Positions 15,773 through 24,284 of a stretch of 64,000 bases of DNA are shown piece by piece. The DNA comes from Streptococcus sp. HMSC072G04. Its GTDB lineage: Bacteria > Bacillota > Bacilli > Lactobacillales > Streptococcaceae. Where the stretch lies: assembly GCF_001813295.1 (NCBI RefSeq), contig NZ_KV812027.1:1-64000 (forward strand). The letters are read 5' to 3'. The stretch's first letter is position 1. The number at the start of each line of letters is the position of its first letter. A program made the position numbers and the translations under genes. Under the pieces are notes generated by a model. It saw only the letters and a program-made list of their open reading frames with translations, did not search any database and was not told where the DNA came from.

Positions 15773-17076
15773 TTCCCTCTTTCCTCCTCTATAATCTGCT
15801 CCACAGTATAATTTTCAAATAATTCTCTATCTATCTTAAGCATGAAATCATTTGGAGTTACAGCATGGGCTAAAATTTGGAAAAGTTTTTGAACTTCTCT
15901 TTGTCTGAACTTCCCGCCTGCAGCGTAGTTTCCTAAAGTAGCATCATATATAGCACGAGACTTTACACGCGGGTAGTAAGCCCAAATAAACAAGGTCTCT
16001 ACTATTTCTTTTGATAGCTCTTCTTTTCCAAATCTCTCTGCAAAAAGCAAGCAAATATTTAGAAACAAATTATGACACTTGATATAGCGTCCTTTTGAAC
16101 TATTGTAAATTTTCAACATACCTTTTGGATAATCTGAACTATTTTCTGCCCTTTTAGAATCATTAGAAATTCCTAACTGTTTATTCAAAATATCTATATG
16201 ATCTTTAATCGTTTGATGGACAGATTCAATATACTTAAAAAATTTACTTCCATCAATGATTGGCATGGTTATTGACATAGGGAAATTTTCAATATGACGG
16301 TATAATTCTAGGTATGGAAAATTCTGACTTAAATCAACACCTTTAAAATCATCAATAAAAGATTCTGTAAAACGCAGATATGAACCATAACGCTTATTGG
16401 TTAATCCTGTTTCTCCCCTCGACCAACGTCTCATACGAAAAAGATGCTTATCAAATAGATCTTTCAGACTTAAATCGTTATCTTCCACAAACTGCTCCCA
16501 TTTCTCAACAATTTTTTCATCTTCTGAATCTTGTTGACGCAGATGGTAGGCTTTGAGTAAATCATGAGGTTCTAAAGATTTGCCACGATTATTCTGAGAG
16601 TCAAATAATTGAAAAGCTTCTGATAAACGTTCCTCTGGCATGACGATACAAGAGATAGAACAATTTTCTAATAAAAATTCGCAAATTCCTTTTGCCTGGT
16701 TTGAACCAACCAATTGAGCTAAATTTTCCCACTCATTATAATTTTCGCTCGCATGATAGCAGGATATCTCTCCAAATTCAGCACCTAAAAGTTGATTAGC
16801 ACCTTCATAATTCTCTAATTTCTCTAATAAATGAAGAAATAAAGAAATAGAAATTAGCCGTTGTTGCCCATCTACAATATCTAAGTATCCATTATTATCA
16901 TGCAAGATAACAGAGCCAACTTGATATTCCTTTTTTTCCATAGCATCTCGTAAATCATAAAAAAGATTACGGATATGCTTTCTGTTCCACTTATAAGGTC
17001 TTTGATAAGAAGGAATCCGCAAATTACCTTCTTTCAATAGTTCCCCAACCTTTTTAGAAGTAAATTGAATACCCAT
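15766..17076 (-). CDS. DUF262 protein without HNH domain (first of a pair)
   Basis: A 436-aa DUF262 protein with IPSYQRPYKW near residue 20 and VDGQQRLISISL near 68. Unlike its partner, no HNH/DUF1524 motif is visible in its C-terminal half, which is helical. It overlaps the longer DUF262-DUF1524 gene by 7 bp, implying translational coupling and probably a hetero-complex: one NTP-binding or sensing subunit plus one with the nuclease. RBS AAAGGCGG precedes the ATG. The only strong promoter upstream is that of a 40-aa frame, with a terminator between. Confidence 0.8.
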   Translation of the reverse strand: MGIQFTSKKVGELLKEGNLRIPSYQRPYKWNRKHIRNLFYDLRDAMEKKEYQVGSVILHDNNGYLDIVDGQQRLISISLFLHLLEKLENYEGANQLLGAEFGEISCYHASENYNEWENLAQLVGSNQAKGICEFLLENCSISCIVMPEERLSEAFQLFDSQNNRGKSLEPHDLLKAYHLRQQDSEDEKIVEKWEQFVEDNDLSLKDLFDKHLFRMRRWSRGETGLTNKRYGSYLRFTESFIDDFKGVDLSQNFPYLELYRHIENFPMSITMPIIDGSKFFKYIESVHQTIKDHIDILNKQLGISNDSKRAENSSDYPKGMLKIYNSSKGRYIKCHNLFLNICLLFAERFGKEELSKEIVETLFIWAYYPRVKSRAIYDATLGNYAAGGKFRQREVQKLFQILAHAVTPNDFMLKIDRELFENYTVEQIIEEERGKW

Positions 17077-17096
17077 TTCATCCGCCTTTATTGTAT

Positions 17097-17130
17097 TTTA
17101 AAAAAACTACAAATTCATATGAATCTGTAG
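17097..17130 (-). terminator. Terminator/attenuator between the 40-aa frame and the DUF262 pair
   Basis: The hairpin CTACAGATTC-ATAT-GAATTTGTAG (17107-17130, minus) is followed by a T7 run. It ends about 25 bp before the DUF262 ATG, and no other strong promoter is seen downstream of it. Confidence 0.85.
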
Positions 17131-17140
17131 TTAAGAGTAG

Positions 17141-17263
17141 CTAATTCTTTGGAATAACACTTGTATTAGGAATATTTTTTGAATACTGCTCTGCTGCTTC
17201 CTTTGTCCAAAATCCTTGTGCAATCATATTACCAAACTGATCAATAACAATCCATTCAGTCAT
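17141..17263 (-). CDS. 40-aa small protein / leader frame upstream of the DUF262 pair
   Basis: A 40-residue frame starting MTEWIVIDQFGNMIAQGF and ending TSVIPKN, with a purine-rich GGAAGAGG about 8 bases before the ATG. It sits in a complete unit: a near-consensus promoter at 17318-17346 and a hairpin terminator 11 bp after its stop. No TM segment or known family. It could be a small cytoplasmic protein, a regulatory leader, or part of a small RNA of about 210 nt. The DUF262 genes can be transcribed only by read-through of this unit or from a weak promoter not recognised here. Confidence 0.5.
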   Translation of the reverse strand: MTEWIVIDQFGNMIAQGFWTKEAAEQYSKNIPNTSVIPKN

Positions 17264-17317
17264 ATCTACGCCTCTTCCAACTTTTTAATCATATATTAAT
17301 CATTTATTATCAGAGAT

Positions 17318-17346
17318 AGTATAGCATGTACAAACTATGATGTCAA
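17318..17346 (-). promoter_or_regulatory. Near-consensus promoter upstream of the 40-aa frame
   Basis: Minus-strand -35 TTGACA (17341-17346), 17-bp spacer, -10 TATACT (17318-17323). Confidence 0.8.
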
Positions 17347-17431
17347 TATTATATAGAAAGAACATAATATTATTTTTCTCAATTTAAAATCAACTGCAAT
17401 AAACTCTCTCTATTTGAGCATACAAGTATAG

Positions 17432-17486
17432 AAAAATAGGAGTAAGGCAGTACGATTTTTAGTAAATTTCGTTCTGTCCTACTCCT
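17432..17486 (-). terminator. polC terminator, derived from a repeat
   Basis: Imperfect stem AGGAGTAAGGCAG (17438-17450) with CTGTCCTACTCCT (17474-17486), then a T-run on minus. Read on minus it starts GGAGTAGGACAGAA, which resembles the GAGTGGGACAGAA end of the repeat near pepS. Confidence 0.65.
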
Positions 17487-17613
17487 GAAAAGATAATGTA
17501 ACATTCTTCCAAACTTAGAAAATGAACAATTCAATAAATTAGTTACTTCATCATGTAATTATGACTTTTGTTCATCTAAGATTGATAACTTTTGAATAAA
17601 AATCATTTATCTA

Positions 17614-20600
17614 TCAAAACAAATCATCAAAGAGACTGAGCTGGTTGTCTTCTGGCATATTACCAAGGATTCCCATCTCGTCCATCTTTTCCACCAAGGT
17701 TGAGGAGACGCCTCCACGTTTTCGCAACTCTGTTTTAGAAAGGAATTCTCCTTCTTTGCGAGCTCGTACAATCTGCTTGGCTACGTTCTCTCCCAATCCA
17801 TCCATGGCGACAAATGGCGGGATAAGGGTGTCTCCATCGATGATGAATTCAGTCGCATCACTGCGATAGAGGTCCAATTTCCCAAACTTGAAGCCACGCT
17901 CCCACATCTCATTGACAATTTCAAGGGTGGTGTAGAGGTCGATCTCCACATTAGAAGCTTCGTTGTTCTTACGTTTTTCAGCAATGTCCTTCATCCGCGC
18001 TTTCACAGCTTCTAGGCCCGCTCCCATGGTCTTGATATCAAAGGCCTTAGCACGAATAGAGAAGTAAGCACAGTAGTAATAAAGTGGATGATGCACCTTA
18101 AAGTAGGCTACACGAAGGGCCATCATAACATAGGCCGCCGCATGGGCTTTCGGGAACATGTACTTGATCTTTCCACAGGACTCGATGTACCATTCAGGGA
18201 CATTGTTTTCCTTCATGGCTTGGATGTAGCCATTGCGCTCTTCTTCAGGAATCTTGAGCCACATGCCTTTCCGCACCCGCTCCATGATGGTAAAGGCCAT
18301 TTTTGGATCCAGGCCAGCGTGCATGAGGTAAACCATGATGTCGTCCCGACATCCGATAACGGTTGATAGGTCGGCAATTCCCGCCTTGATCAAGTCTTGG
18401 GCATTTCCCAACCATACATCGGTACCGTGAGACAAACCAGAAAGCTGAAGCAACTCTGCAAAGGTGGTCGGATGGGTTTCATCCACCATGCCTCGAACGA
18501 AGTTGGTCCCAAACTCTGGGATCCCCAGCATACCGGTTGAGGTACCGATTTGCTCCGGTGTCACTCCTAGGATATCGGTACCTGAGAAGAGGGCCATGAC
18601 CCCTGGATCATCCATCGGAATATCATTCGGATCAATGCCTGACAAGTCCTGGAGCTTGCGAATCATGGTCGGATCATCGTGTCCCAGAACATCGAGCTTG
18701 AGGACGTTCTCATCGATATCGTGGAAGTTAAAATGAGTGGTCTGCCATTCAGCCGTCACGTCATCAGCCGGGTACTGCACAGGAGTAAAGTCATAGACAT
18801 CCATATAGTTTGGAATAACAACGATTCCCCCTGGGTGCTGACCAGTGGTACGCTTGACCCCAGCTGCTCCTTGGGCCAGACGTTCTACCTCTGCATCCCG
18901 GTAGTACTTGCCATAATCCCGCTCATAACCCTTGACAAAGCCATAGGCCGTCTTGGCAGCCACAGTACCAACCGTTCCTGCCCGGAAGGCATATTCTTCC
19001 CCAAAGATATCCCGGACATCCAAGTGGGCACTCGGCTGGTCTTCACCGGAGAAGTTCAAATCGATATCGGGTACCTTGTCCCCATCAAAACCAAGGAAGG
19101 TCTCGAAGGGAATGTCTTGGCCATTTTTGCTGAGCTTGTGGCCACAGTTTGGACAATCCTTGTCCGGCATATCAAATCCAGAACCGTAAGAACCATCCGT
19201 GATAAACTCACTGTACTGGCATTGACCACAGACATAGTGAGGAGAAAGAGGATTAACCTCGGTAATCCCGATCATGGTCGCGACAAAGCTAGATCCAACG
19301 GATCCACGCGATCCAACCAGGTAGCCCCGTTCATTGGAACGGTGCACCAGCATCTGTGAAGCCAGATAAATCACGGCAAAGCCATTCCCCAAGATGGAGG
19401 TTAATTCCTTTTCAATCCGCAAATCGACGATATCAGGGAGCGGATTGCCATAGATTTCAAAGGCCTTTTGATAGGTCAATTCGGCAACTGTCTCTTCGGC
19501 CTTGTCGATAAATGGCGTATAGAGGTCACCCTTGACCACTTCAACAGGTTCAAAGATTTCTGCTAAAGTGTTTGTATTTTCAATGACCAATTTTCGCGCC
19601 AAGTCTTCTCCCAAAAAGGCGAATTCATCCAGCATTTCATTGGTTGTACGGAAATGAGCTTTTGGCAGGGGTGCTGGTTGAGCATTTTCTCCATGACCAA
19701 TGGTCCGGTTAATGATAGCCCCTTGCCCAAGACTGCGGACAATGATTTCTCGATAGATCTCTTCCTCAGGCTCAAGATAGTGGACATTTCCTGTCGCCAG
19801 GACCGGTTTGCCAAGGCGATCTCCCACCTCAATCAAGCTCTTGATGATGGTATGGAGTTCCTCCATATCCTTAACCTGCTCTTTGGCAATGAGGGGGGCA
19901 TAGATGGCTGGAGGCATCACCTCAATAAAGTCATAATACTTGGCTACTTCGACTGCTGCGTCAACTCCTCGAGAAACGACCGCATCAAAGACTTCTCCTT
20001 CAGAACAAGCCGATCCCAAAATTAACCCTTCCCGATGGGCATCTAAAACTGTCCGGGGAATCCGAGGAACGCCCTCAAAATACTGAGTATTGGAAAGAGA
20101 GACCAATTTGAACATATTTTTCAAGCCGGTCTGATTCTTGACATAGATGGTTGCGTGTTTGACCCGTGCCTTTTTATAGGAATCTGGACTAATCAAATCC
20201 AAATTCAGCTTGGCTAGATTGGTCACACCATGTTTTTCTGCGACATCCTTGATAAAGATGAAGAGCAAGCGACCGGTTGCTTCCGCATCATAGTTGGCCA
20301 TATGGTGATGTTCCAAGGCGACCCCAAAGCGCTTGGTCAAGGGGCCCAAACCATGCCATCTAAAATCTGGGTAGAGGTTGCGGGCAAATTCCAACGTATC
20401 GATAACTGGTTGGGTGATTTTTGGAAGGCCATGACGCTCGTAGTTGACATTCATGAAGCCCATGTCAAAAGTGGCATTGTGGGCAACCAACACCGCATCC
20501 TGACAGAATTCCTGGAACTCCTCCAAGACCTGTTTCAATGGTTTGGCATTGCGAACATGGTCATCGGTAATACCTGTCAGATCTGTTGTATAGGCGGAAA

Positions 20601-22008
20601 TGGGGTGCCCTGGATTGATGAACTCATCAAATTCAGCAATGACATTGCCCTTGTACATCTTAGAAGCGGCAACCTGGATCAAGTCATTGTAAATAGCTGA
20701 AAGTCCCGTCGTTTCCACGTCAAAGACCACATAAATCGCTTCATTGAGGTCCAGATCCACCTCGTTATAGGTGATGGGCACCTTGTCCTCTACGATATTG
20801 GCTTCCATCCCATAGATCAGCTGGATCCCAGCCTTCTTGGCTGCTTTAAAGCCATGTGGGAAACTCTGCACATTGCCATGGTCAGTGATAGCTACCGCCT
20901 TATGCCCCCACTCAGATGCCTTGGCGATCAGCTCTTCGACTTCCGGCAGGGCATCCATCGTCGACATATTGGTATGCGCGTGGAATTCCACCCGGCGCTC
21001 GCCTTCTGGCATCAGGTCCTTGCGGGCATAATGGACGACTTCCTGGATGTCTTGGACATTCATGGTCAAGTCGCGCGTGAAATTGTTCATTTCGATATTT
21101 CCCCGCACCCGTAGCCAGCTGTTCTTCTTGATCATGTCAAACTTCTGGGCTTCTTCCTCATTTTTCACCCATTTCTGAAGAGAAAAACTCGAGGTATAGT
21201 CGGTCATCTTAAAGCTGATCAAGACCCGACCGGTCCGCGTCACCTTGTGCTCCACGTCAAAGACCACACCCTCAAAGACAATCCGGTTCTCTTCTGTCGT
21301 AATCTCGATCATCGGAGTGATCTCAGCCTTGTCTAGCTTAGGTTTAGCCGCCGCCTTCTTAGCCTTGAAGTCAAAAACTGGCTTTTCTTCAACAGCTGGT
21401 GGCGGAGCCATCTGGGCCAAGGATTCCATAGCCCGCAAGGTCTCTTCATTGGCCGCTTGGAAGATCTTTTCATTTTCCTCCTCAAAGCGCGCCACTTCTT
21501 GCTCTGTCAACTCCTCATCAGACTCCACCCGACAGGTGAAATGCGGAAAACCAAAGGCTTCCAACTGCTTGGCAAGATTAGGCAAATGGTTCTTACGAAA
21601 ATGCTCCGTATCAACCGAAGAAGGCCCCGAGATGATCAATTCCTGCCCTTCCGCGCGCACCTGCAAGTCTTGATAAAGCCCCTTAAAGCCTTGACTGGCA
21701 CAAGGACCATCCTCAAAGACCTCACGATAGTAGGCCTGCAATAAATCCGCAGAAAAATCCGGATTGGCCACCTGGATGGTAAAGGTTGCCTGGTTTCCCG
21801 TCTTTGAAAATTCGTCCTTCAAACGCTGGCGCAATTCCTTAAACAAAGCAATCGGCAAGACTTCCGCAAAAGCAAAGCGGAACTCCCAAACCCGACTGAC
21901 CTTGTGCACCACGACTTCTTGAATCTCCGCATGCAAAAAGGCACTGGAAGATCGCATATCCAGCGGCATATCCAGCTGATCCATTAAAATTTCAAAGGTG
22001 TTGGACAT
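17614..22008 (-). CDS. polC: DNA polymerase III alpha subunit, PolC (Gram-positive type)
   Basis: The 1464-aa replicative polymerase. N-terminal domain (about 1-230), OB fold (about 235-330), and PHP domain split around an inserted DEDDh proofreading exonuclease (PHP start [17 protein letters not shown] near 341; exonuclease [13 protein letters not shown] near 425, ending near 590). Then comes a zinc-binding CGQC...CPNCGHK segment, palm with [10 protein letters not shown] and later fingers and HhH motifs, and the C-terminal clamp-binding QLSLFDDLF. Full length, no frameshift. RBS GGGAG precedes the ATG. The 175-aa membrane protein gene upstream has its own terminator. Confidence 0.98.
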   Translation of the reverse strand: MSNTFEILMDQLDMPLDMRSSSAFLHAEIQEVVVHKVSRVWEFRFAFAEVLPIALFKELRQRLKDEFSKTGNQATFTIQVANPDFSADLLQAYYREVFEDGPCASQGFKGLYQDLQVRAEGQELIISGPSSVDTEHFRKNHLPNLAKQLEAFGFPHFTCRVESDEELTEQEVARFEEENEKIFQAANEETLRAMESLAQMAPPPAVEEKPVFDFKAKKAAAKPKLDKAEITPMIEITTEENRIVFEGVVFDVEHKVTRTGRVLISFKMTDYTSSFSLQKWVKNEEEAQKFDMIKKNSWLRVRGNIEMNNFTRDLTMNVQDIQEVVHYARKDLMPEGERRVEFHAHTNMSTMDALPEVEELIAKASEWGHKAVAITDHGNVQSFPHGFKAAKKAGIQLIYGMEANIVEDKVPITYNEVDLDLNEAIYVVFDVETTGLSAIYNDLIQVAASKMYKGNVIAEFDEFINPGHPISAYTTDLTGITDDHVRNAKPLKQVLEEFQEFCQDAVLVAHNATFDMGFMNVNYERHGLPKITQPVIDTLEFARNLYPDFRWHGLGPLTKRFGVALEHHHMANYDAEATGRLLFIFIKDVAEKHGVTNLAKLNLDLISPDSYKKARVKHATIYVKNQTGLKNMFKLVSLSNTQYFEGVPRIPRTVLDAHREGLILGSACSEGEVFDAVVSRGVDAAVEVAKYYDFIEVMPPAIYAPLIAKEQVKDMEELHTIIKSLIEVGDRLGKPVLATGNVHYLEPEEEIYREIIVRSLGQGAIINRTIGHGENAQPAPLPKAHFRTTNEMLDEFAFLGEDLARKLVIENTNTLAEIFEPVEVVKGDLYTPFIDKAEETVAELTYQKAFEIYGNPLPDIVDLRIEKELTSILGNGFAVIYLASQMLVHRSNERGYLVGSRGSVGSSFVATMIGITEVNPLSPHYVCGQCQYSEFITDGSYGSGFDMPDKDCPNCGHKLSKNGQDIPFETFLGFDGDKVPDIDLNFSGEDQPSAHLDVRDIFGEEYAFRAGTVGTVAAKTAYGFVKGYERDYGKYYRDAEVERLAQGAAGVKRTTGQHPGGIVVIPNYMDVYDFTPVQYPADDVTAEWQTTHFNFHDIDENVLKLDVLGHDDPTMIRKLQDLSGIDPNDIPMDDPGVMALFSGTDILGVTPEQIGTSTGMLGIPEFGTNFVRGMVDETHPTTFAELLQLSGLSHGTDVWLGNAQDLIKAGIADLSTVIGCRDDIMVYLMHAGLDPKMAFTIMERVRKGMWLKIPEEERNGYIQAMKENNVPEWYIESCGKIKYMFPKAHAAAYVMMALRVAYFKVHHPLYYYCAYFSIRAKAFDIKTMGAGLEAVKARMKDIAEKRKNNEASNVEIDLYTTLEIVNEMWERGFKFGKLDLYRSDATEFIIDGDTLIPPFVAMDGLGENVAKQIVRARKEGEFLSKTELRKRGGVSSTLVEKMDEMGILGNMPEDNQLSLFDDLF

Positions 22009-22143
22009 TGTTTCTCCCTTGATCTTGATTCTTTTGCTCGCTTTTGAGTGGCCCGACTTCTAAGCAAAAACAGACCATTCAAAAACATTCGTAACCTTTA
22101 TTTTATCACAATTTAAGGATTAATTCGAGGGAGAAGTGAAGAC

Positions 22144-22170
22144 AAAAAAATCACCGATAGGACGGTGATT
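22144..22170 (-). terminator. Terminator of the 175-aa membrane protein gene
   Basis: Stem ATCACCG/CGGTGAT (22150-22156 with 22163-22169), then a T7 run on minus. Confidence 0.85.
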
Positions 22171-22203
22171 TCTCGATGATCGGTCAACAGCAGGCAATCC
22201 TGA

Positions 22204-22731
22204 TCACTCTCCACTTGTCGCCTCTGTTTCTGAGCTGGAGCTCGGTGTCCGCAGCAGATCCTTCATCTGTGACTGGACCGCTTCTCGTGAGCTTTGTTCT
22301 TGCTTTTGGATATTCTCCATAGCAGGTTGCAACTTCTGCCGGATTTCCACTTTCTCCTCTTGCTCTTTTTGCGCTTGGAGGGTCGGACGATACATGGCAA
22401 AGAAAGCCCCGATGACCACGAGCAAAGCGATCAGACTCACCCCATAGCGTTTTGACTGTTCTTTAGAGTCGACCTTGACGCCCTTCGTCAAAAGCTCCTT
22501 CCACTCCGGATGCTCTTTCTCACAGGCATCTTTCTTGGTCTTGGTCGGCATGACCAAGACTTGATTCATTAAGGAAATCATCCCCATGACTACGAGCAAG
22601 TAGGGAATATAGCGTGATTGATTGAAAATCATAATCATCAATAACACAAGACCAATCCCCGCAATCCCCACATTAAAAACAAAACGCATCAAAAATTCTT
22701 TTTTCAGCTGTAAATAAGCTTCTTTAGACAT
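22204..22731 (-). CDS. Membrane protein of unknown function with C-terminal coiled coil
   Basis: A 175-aa protein. A predicted hairpin of two TM segments (about 15-33 and 38-58) and a third (about 98-117) are followed by a charged coiled-coil stretch (KEQEEKVEIRQKLQPAMEN, about 123-155) and a Ser/Thr-rich tail. No family recognised. It lies between the T7SS cargo terminator and polC, with terminators on both sides, so it is monocistronic. Base composition matches the housekeeping genes rather than the AT-rich cargo module. Confidence 0.7.
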   Translation of the reverse strand: MSKEAYLQLKKEFLMRFVFNVGIAGIGLVLLMIMIFNQSRYIPYLLVVMGMISLMNQVLVMPTKTKKDACEKEHPEWKELLTKGVKVDSKEQSKRYGVSLIALLVVIGAFFAMYRPTLQAQKEQEEKVEIRQKLQPAMENIQKQEQSSREAVQSQMKDLLRTPSSSSETEATSGE

Positions 22732-22831
22732 AGGTCACTCCTCATTTATCATTTATACATCATTCCTTACTATCATACCGGAAATTAGTTTGAAGATCAA
22801 GTTAGTTACTAGGTGGAGAAAGTTGGGGGAT

Positions 22832-22858
22832 GAAAAAGAGAGAACCGTGGTTCTCTCT
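22832..22858 (-). terminator. Terminator of the T7SS operon/cargo module
   Basis: A 10-bp perfect stem (22837-22846 with 22849-22858) followed by T-rich DNA on minus, 50 bp after the last cargo gene. Confidence 0.8.
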
Positions 22859-22910
22859 AAGGTTTAACTTTTCATCAACCAATACAGAGTTGGTAAAGAG
22901 CCTAAATTAA

Positions 22911-23270
22911 TCAAGGTAAACCATCTGCTGCAGCTTTTTCACCATCAGTAGGCGATGTATCTGTAGTATTATTTTTGGGTTTTCCATACGATTCTACCAC
23001 ACCACCTTTTGAAATGGAGCTGGCTATAGAAATATCTGCTTTATAAAACGATGTCGCTACATGGTCTAAATAGTTATTTAGTTTACTCACCACTGTGGCA
23101 ACATTCCCCACTATTGACTTGATTTCATTTGTTCCAGATGAAATCAAATCCCCTGAGTCATCGGAAACAGCTGAAGCTCCATCAGTGATCTGATCACCTA
23201 GTTCTTTTGCAGCAACTTGAATACCATGAATATGAGCAACATCTATTTCAACTGTCGAGTCCATTACCAT
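22911..23270 (-). CDS. TIGR04197/DUF3130-like small helical T7SS protein
   Basis: A 119-aa helical protein. An N-terminal helix (about 8-45), a polar turn, a second helix (about 50-88, ending HVATSFYKADISIASSI) and a disordered Thr/Pro-rich tail. The layout and the helix-end pattern resemble TIGR04197/DUF3130 proteins, the Lap-type WXG100-like partners that target LXG toxins to T7SSb. It is last in the cargo module and starts 34 bp after the lipoprotein gene, with GGAGGAAG as RBS. Usually such a gene precedes its toxin; here no toxin follows, so it either serves the upstream LXG-like protein or is a leftover of another module. Confidence 0.6.
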   Translation of the reverse strand: MVMDSTVEIDVAHIHGIQVAAKELGDQITDGASAVSDDSGDLISSGTNEIKSIVGNVATVVSKLNNYLDHVATSFYKADISIASSISKGGVVESYGKPKNNTTDTSPTDGEKAAADGLP

Positions 23271-23303
23271 ATAATTACTTCCTCCTCTTAAATTCTATAT
23301 ACA

Positions 23304-24284
23304 TTAATTTATCCCCATTCTACCATTATAATATTTCTGTATATCCTCATAGTTTGTGATTTTTGTTGTCTTCCCTTCGATACTCCATTTAGCATCTAAG
23401 TATAAACCATCATAAACAGATACTCCAGTTTTCAGGAATTCTGTCTCAAGATTGATGAGTTCCCTACCATTTATAATAGTCCCATTCTCCTCATTAATTA
23501 CTTTATAAGCAAAGCTATTCTTATTAGAAAAAAGCTTGAATACTGATGGGTCGGAATATTTTAAATTGATGTCTCCGTTATAATCTTGTGATTTCCAAAA
23601 TCCGTTATCAAAAGGCTCAACACCCGATCTGTTTTTTTCATCTGTGAACAACCTGATGTCAATCTGATTTTTCACATTAAGCTCTTGCTCTGTTTTCTCA
23701 GCATCTATTTTTAGAGTTCTAAGATTTAGTAAAAAGTATCGATATTTTTTCTGTTCGGTTATCGAGAGAACAACATAATCATTGTCACCTATTCTTCTAA
23801 GAATTGGCAGCGTACCATGTAACTCTATATGATCATTTTTTAAATAATTTACCATTAATTTCCAAACATCTATTTCTTTTTTAGGGGCTTTTTTATTGGT
23901 TAAATCAAAGATGTCCAGATATGCATATTCATCTGACTTCATTTCTTTACTAGCAGTCACTCGTCTTAATTTTTCGCGCTCTCTAACAAGAAAATTTGGA
24001 TTTACTCTAATCCAATCAGAGGAATTAATAGCTTTCGCCACCTTGTTATTTTCAAAATCCCACTCAACAATAATACCGTTTTTATCATGAATAAATTCAA
24101 ATTTGTGAATGTCTGCATTGAGGTTATAAACACTGAAATCTTCATTTCTATCTGAACTACTAGATTTTTTTTGGTCATCCTCTAAATGGTTTGAACAGCC
24201 AAAAAGAAGAAAAATAAAGATTATTCCTAATAATAATCGAGAAGAGACAAAGATACTATTATTGCTTTTGCTATTTAGCACCAT
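23304..24284 (-). CDS. Lipoprotein in T7SS cargo module, putative immunity protein
   Basis: A 326-aa protein with signal peptide and lipobox LLFGC (Cys about residue 30), then a Ser-rich linker and a soluble mixed domain. Anchored outside the membrane, it is placed where a cell-surface-acting toxin would be blocked. It overlaps the LXG-like gene by 14 bp and has GAGGTGA as RBS within it, so translation is coupled. The position after an LXG toxin and the surface anchoring suggest immunity; no family is recognised, so the role is inferred. Confidence 0.65.
   Translation of the reverse strand: MVLNSKSNNSIFVSSRLLLGIIFIFLLFGCSNHLEDDQKKSSSSDRNEDFSVYNLNADIHKFEFIHDKNGIIVEWDFENNKVAKAINSSDWIRVNPNFLVREREKLRRVTASKEMKSDEYAYLDIFDLTNKKAPKKEIDVWKLMVNYLKNDHIELHGTLPILRRIGDNDYVVLSITEQKKYRYFLLNLRTLKIDAEKTEQELNVKNQIDIRLFTDEKNRSGVEPFDNGFWKSQDYNGDINLKYSDPSVFKLFSNKNSFAYKVINEENGTIINGRELINLETEFLKTGVSVYDGLYLDAKWSIEGKTTKITNYEDIQKYYNGRMGIN

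Larger units (their letters stand above)
17264..17613. other. Intergenic stretch between the DUF262 unit and polC
   Basis: An AT-rich 350-bp gap. It holds the promoter at 17318-17346 and the polC terminator at 17432-17486. Nothing else recognisable. Confidence 0.6.
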
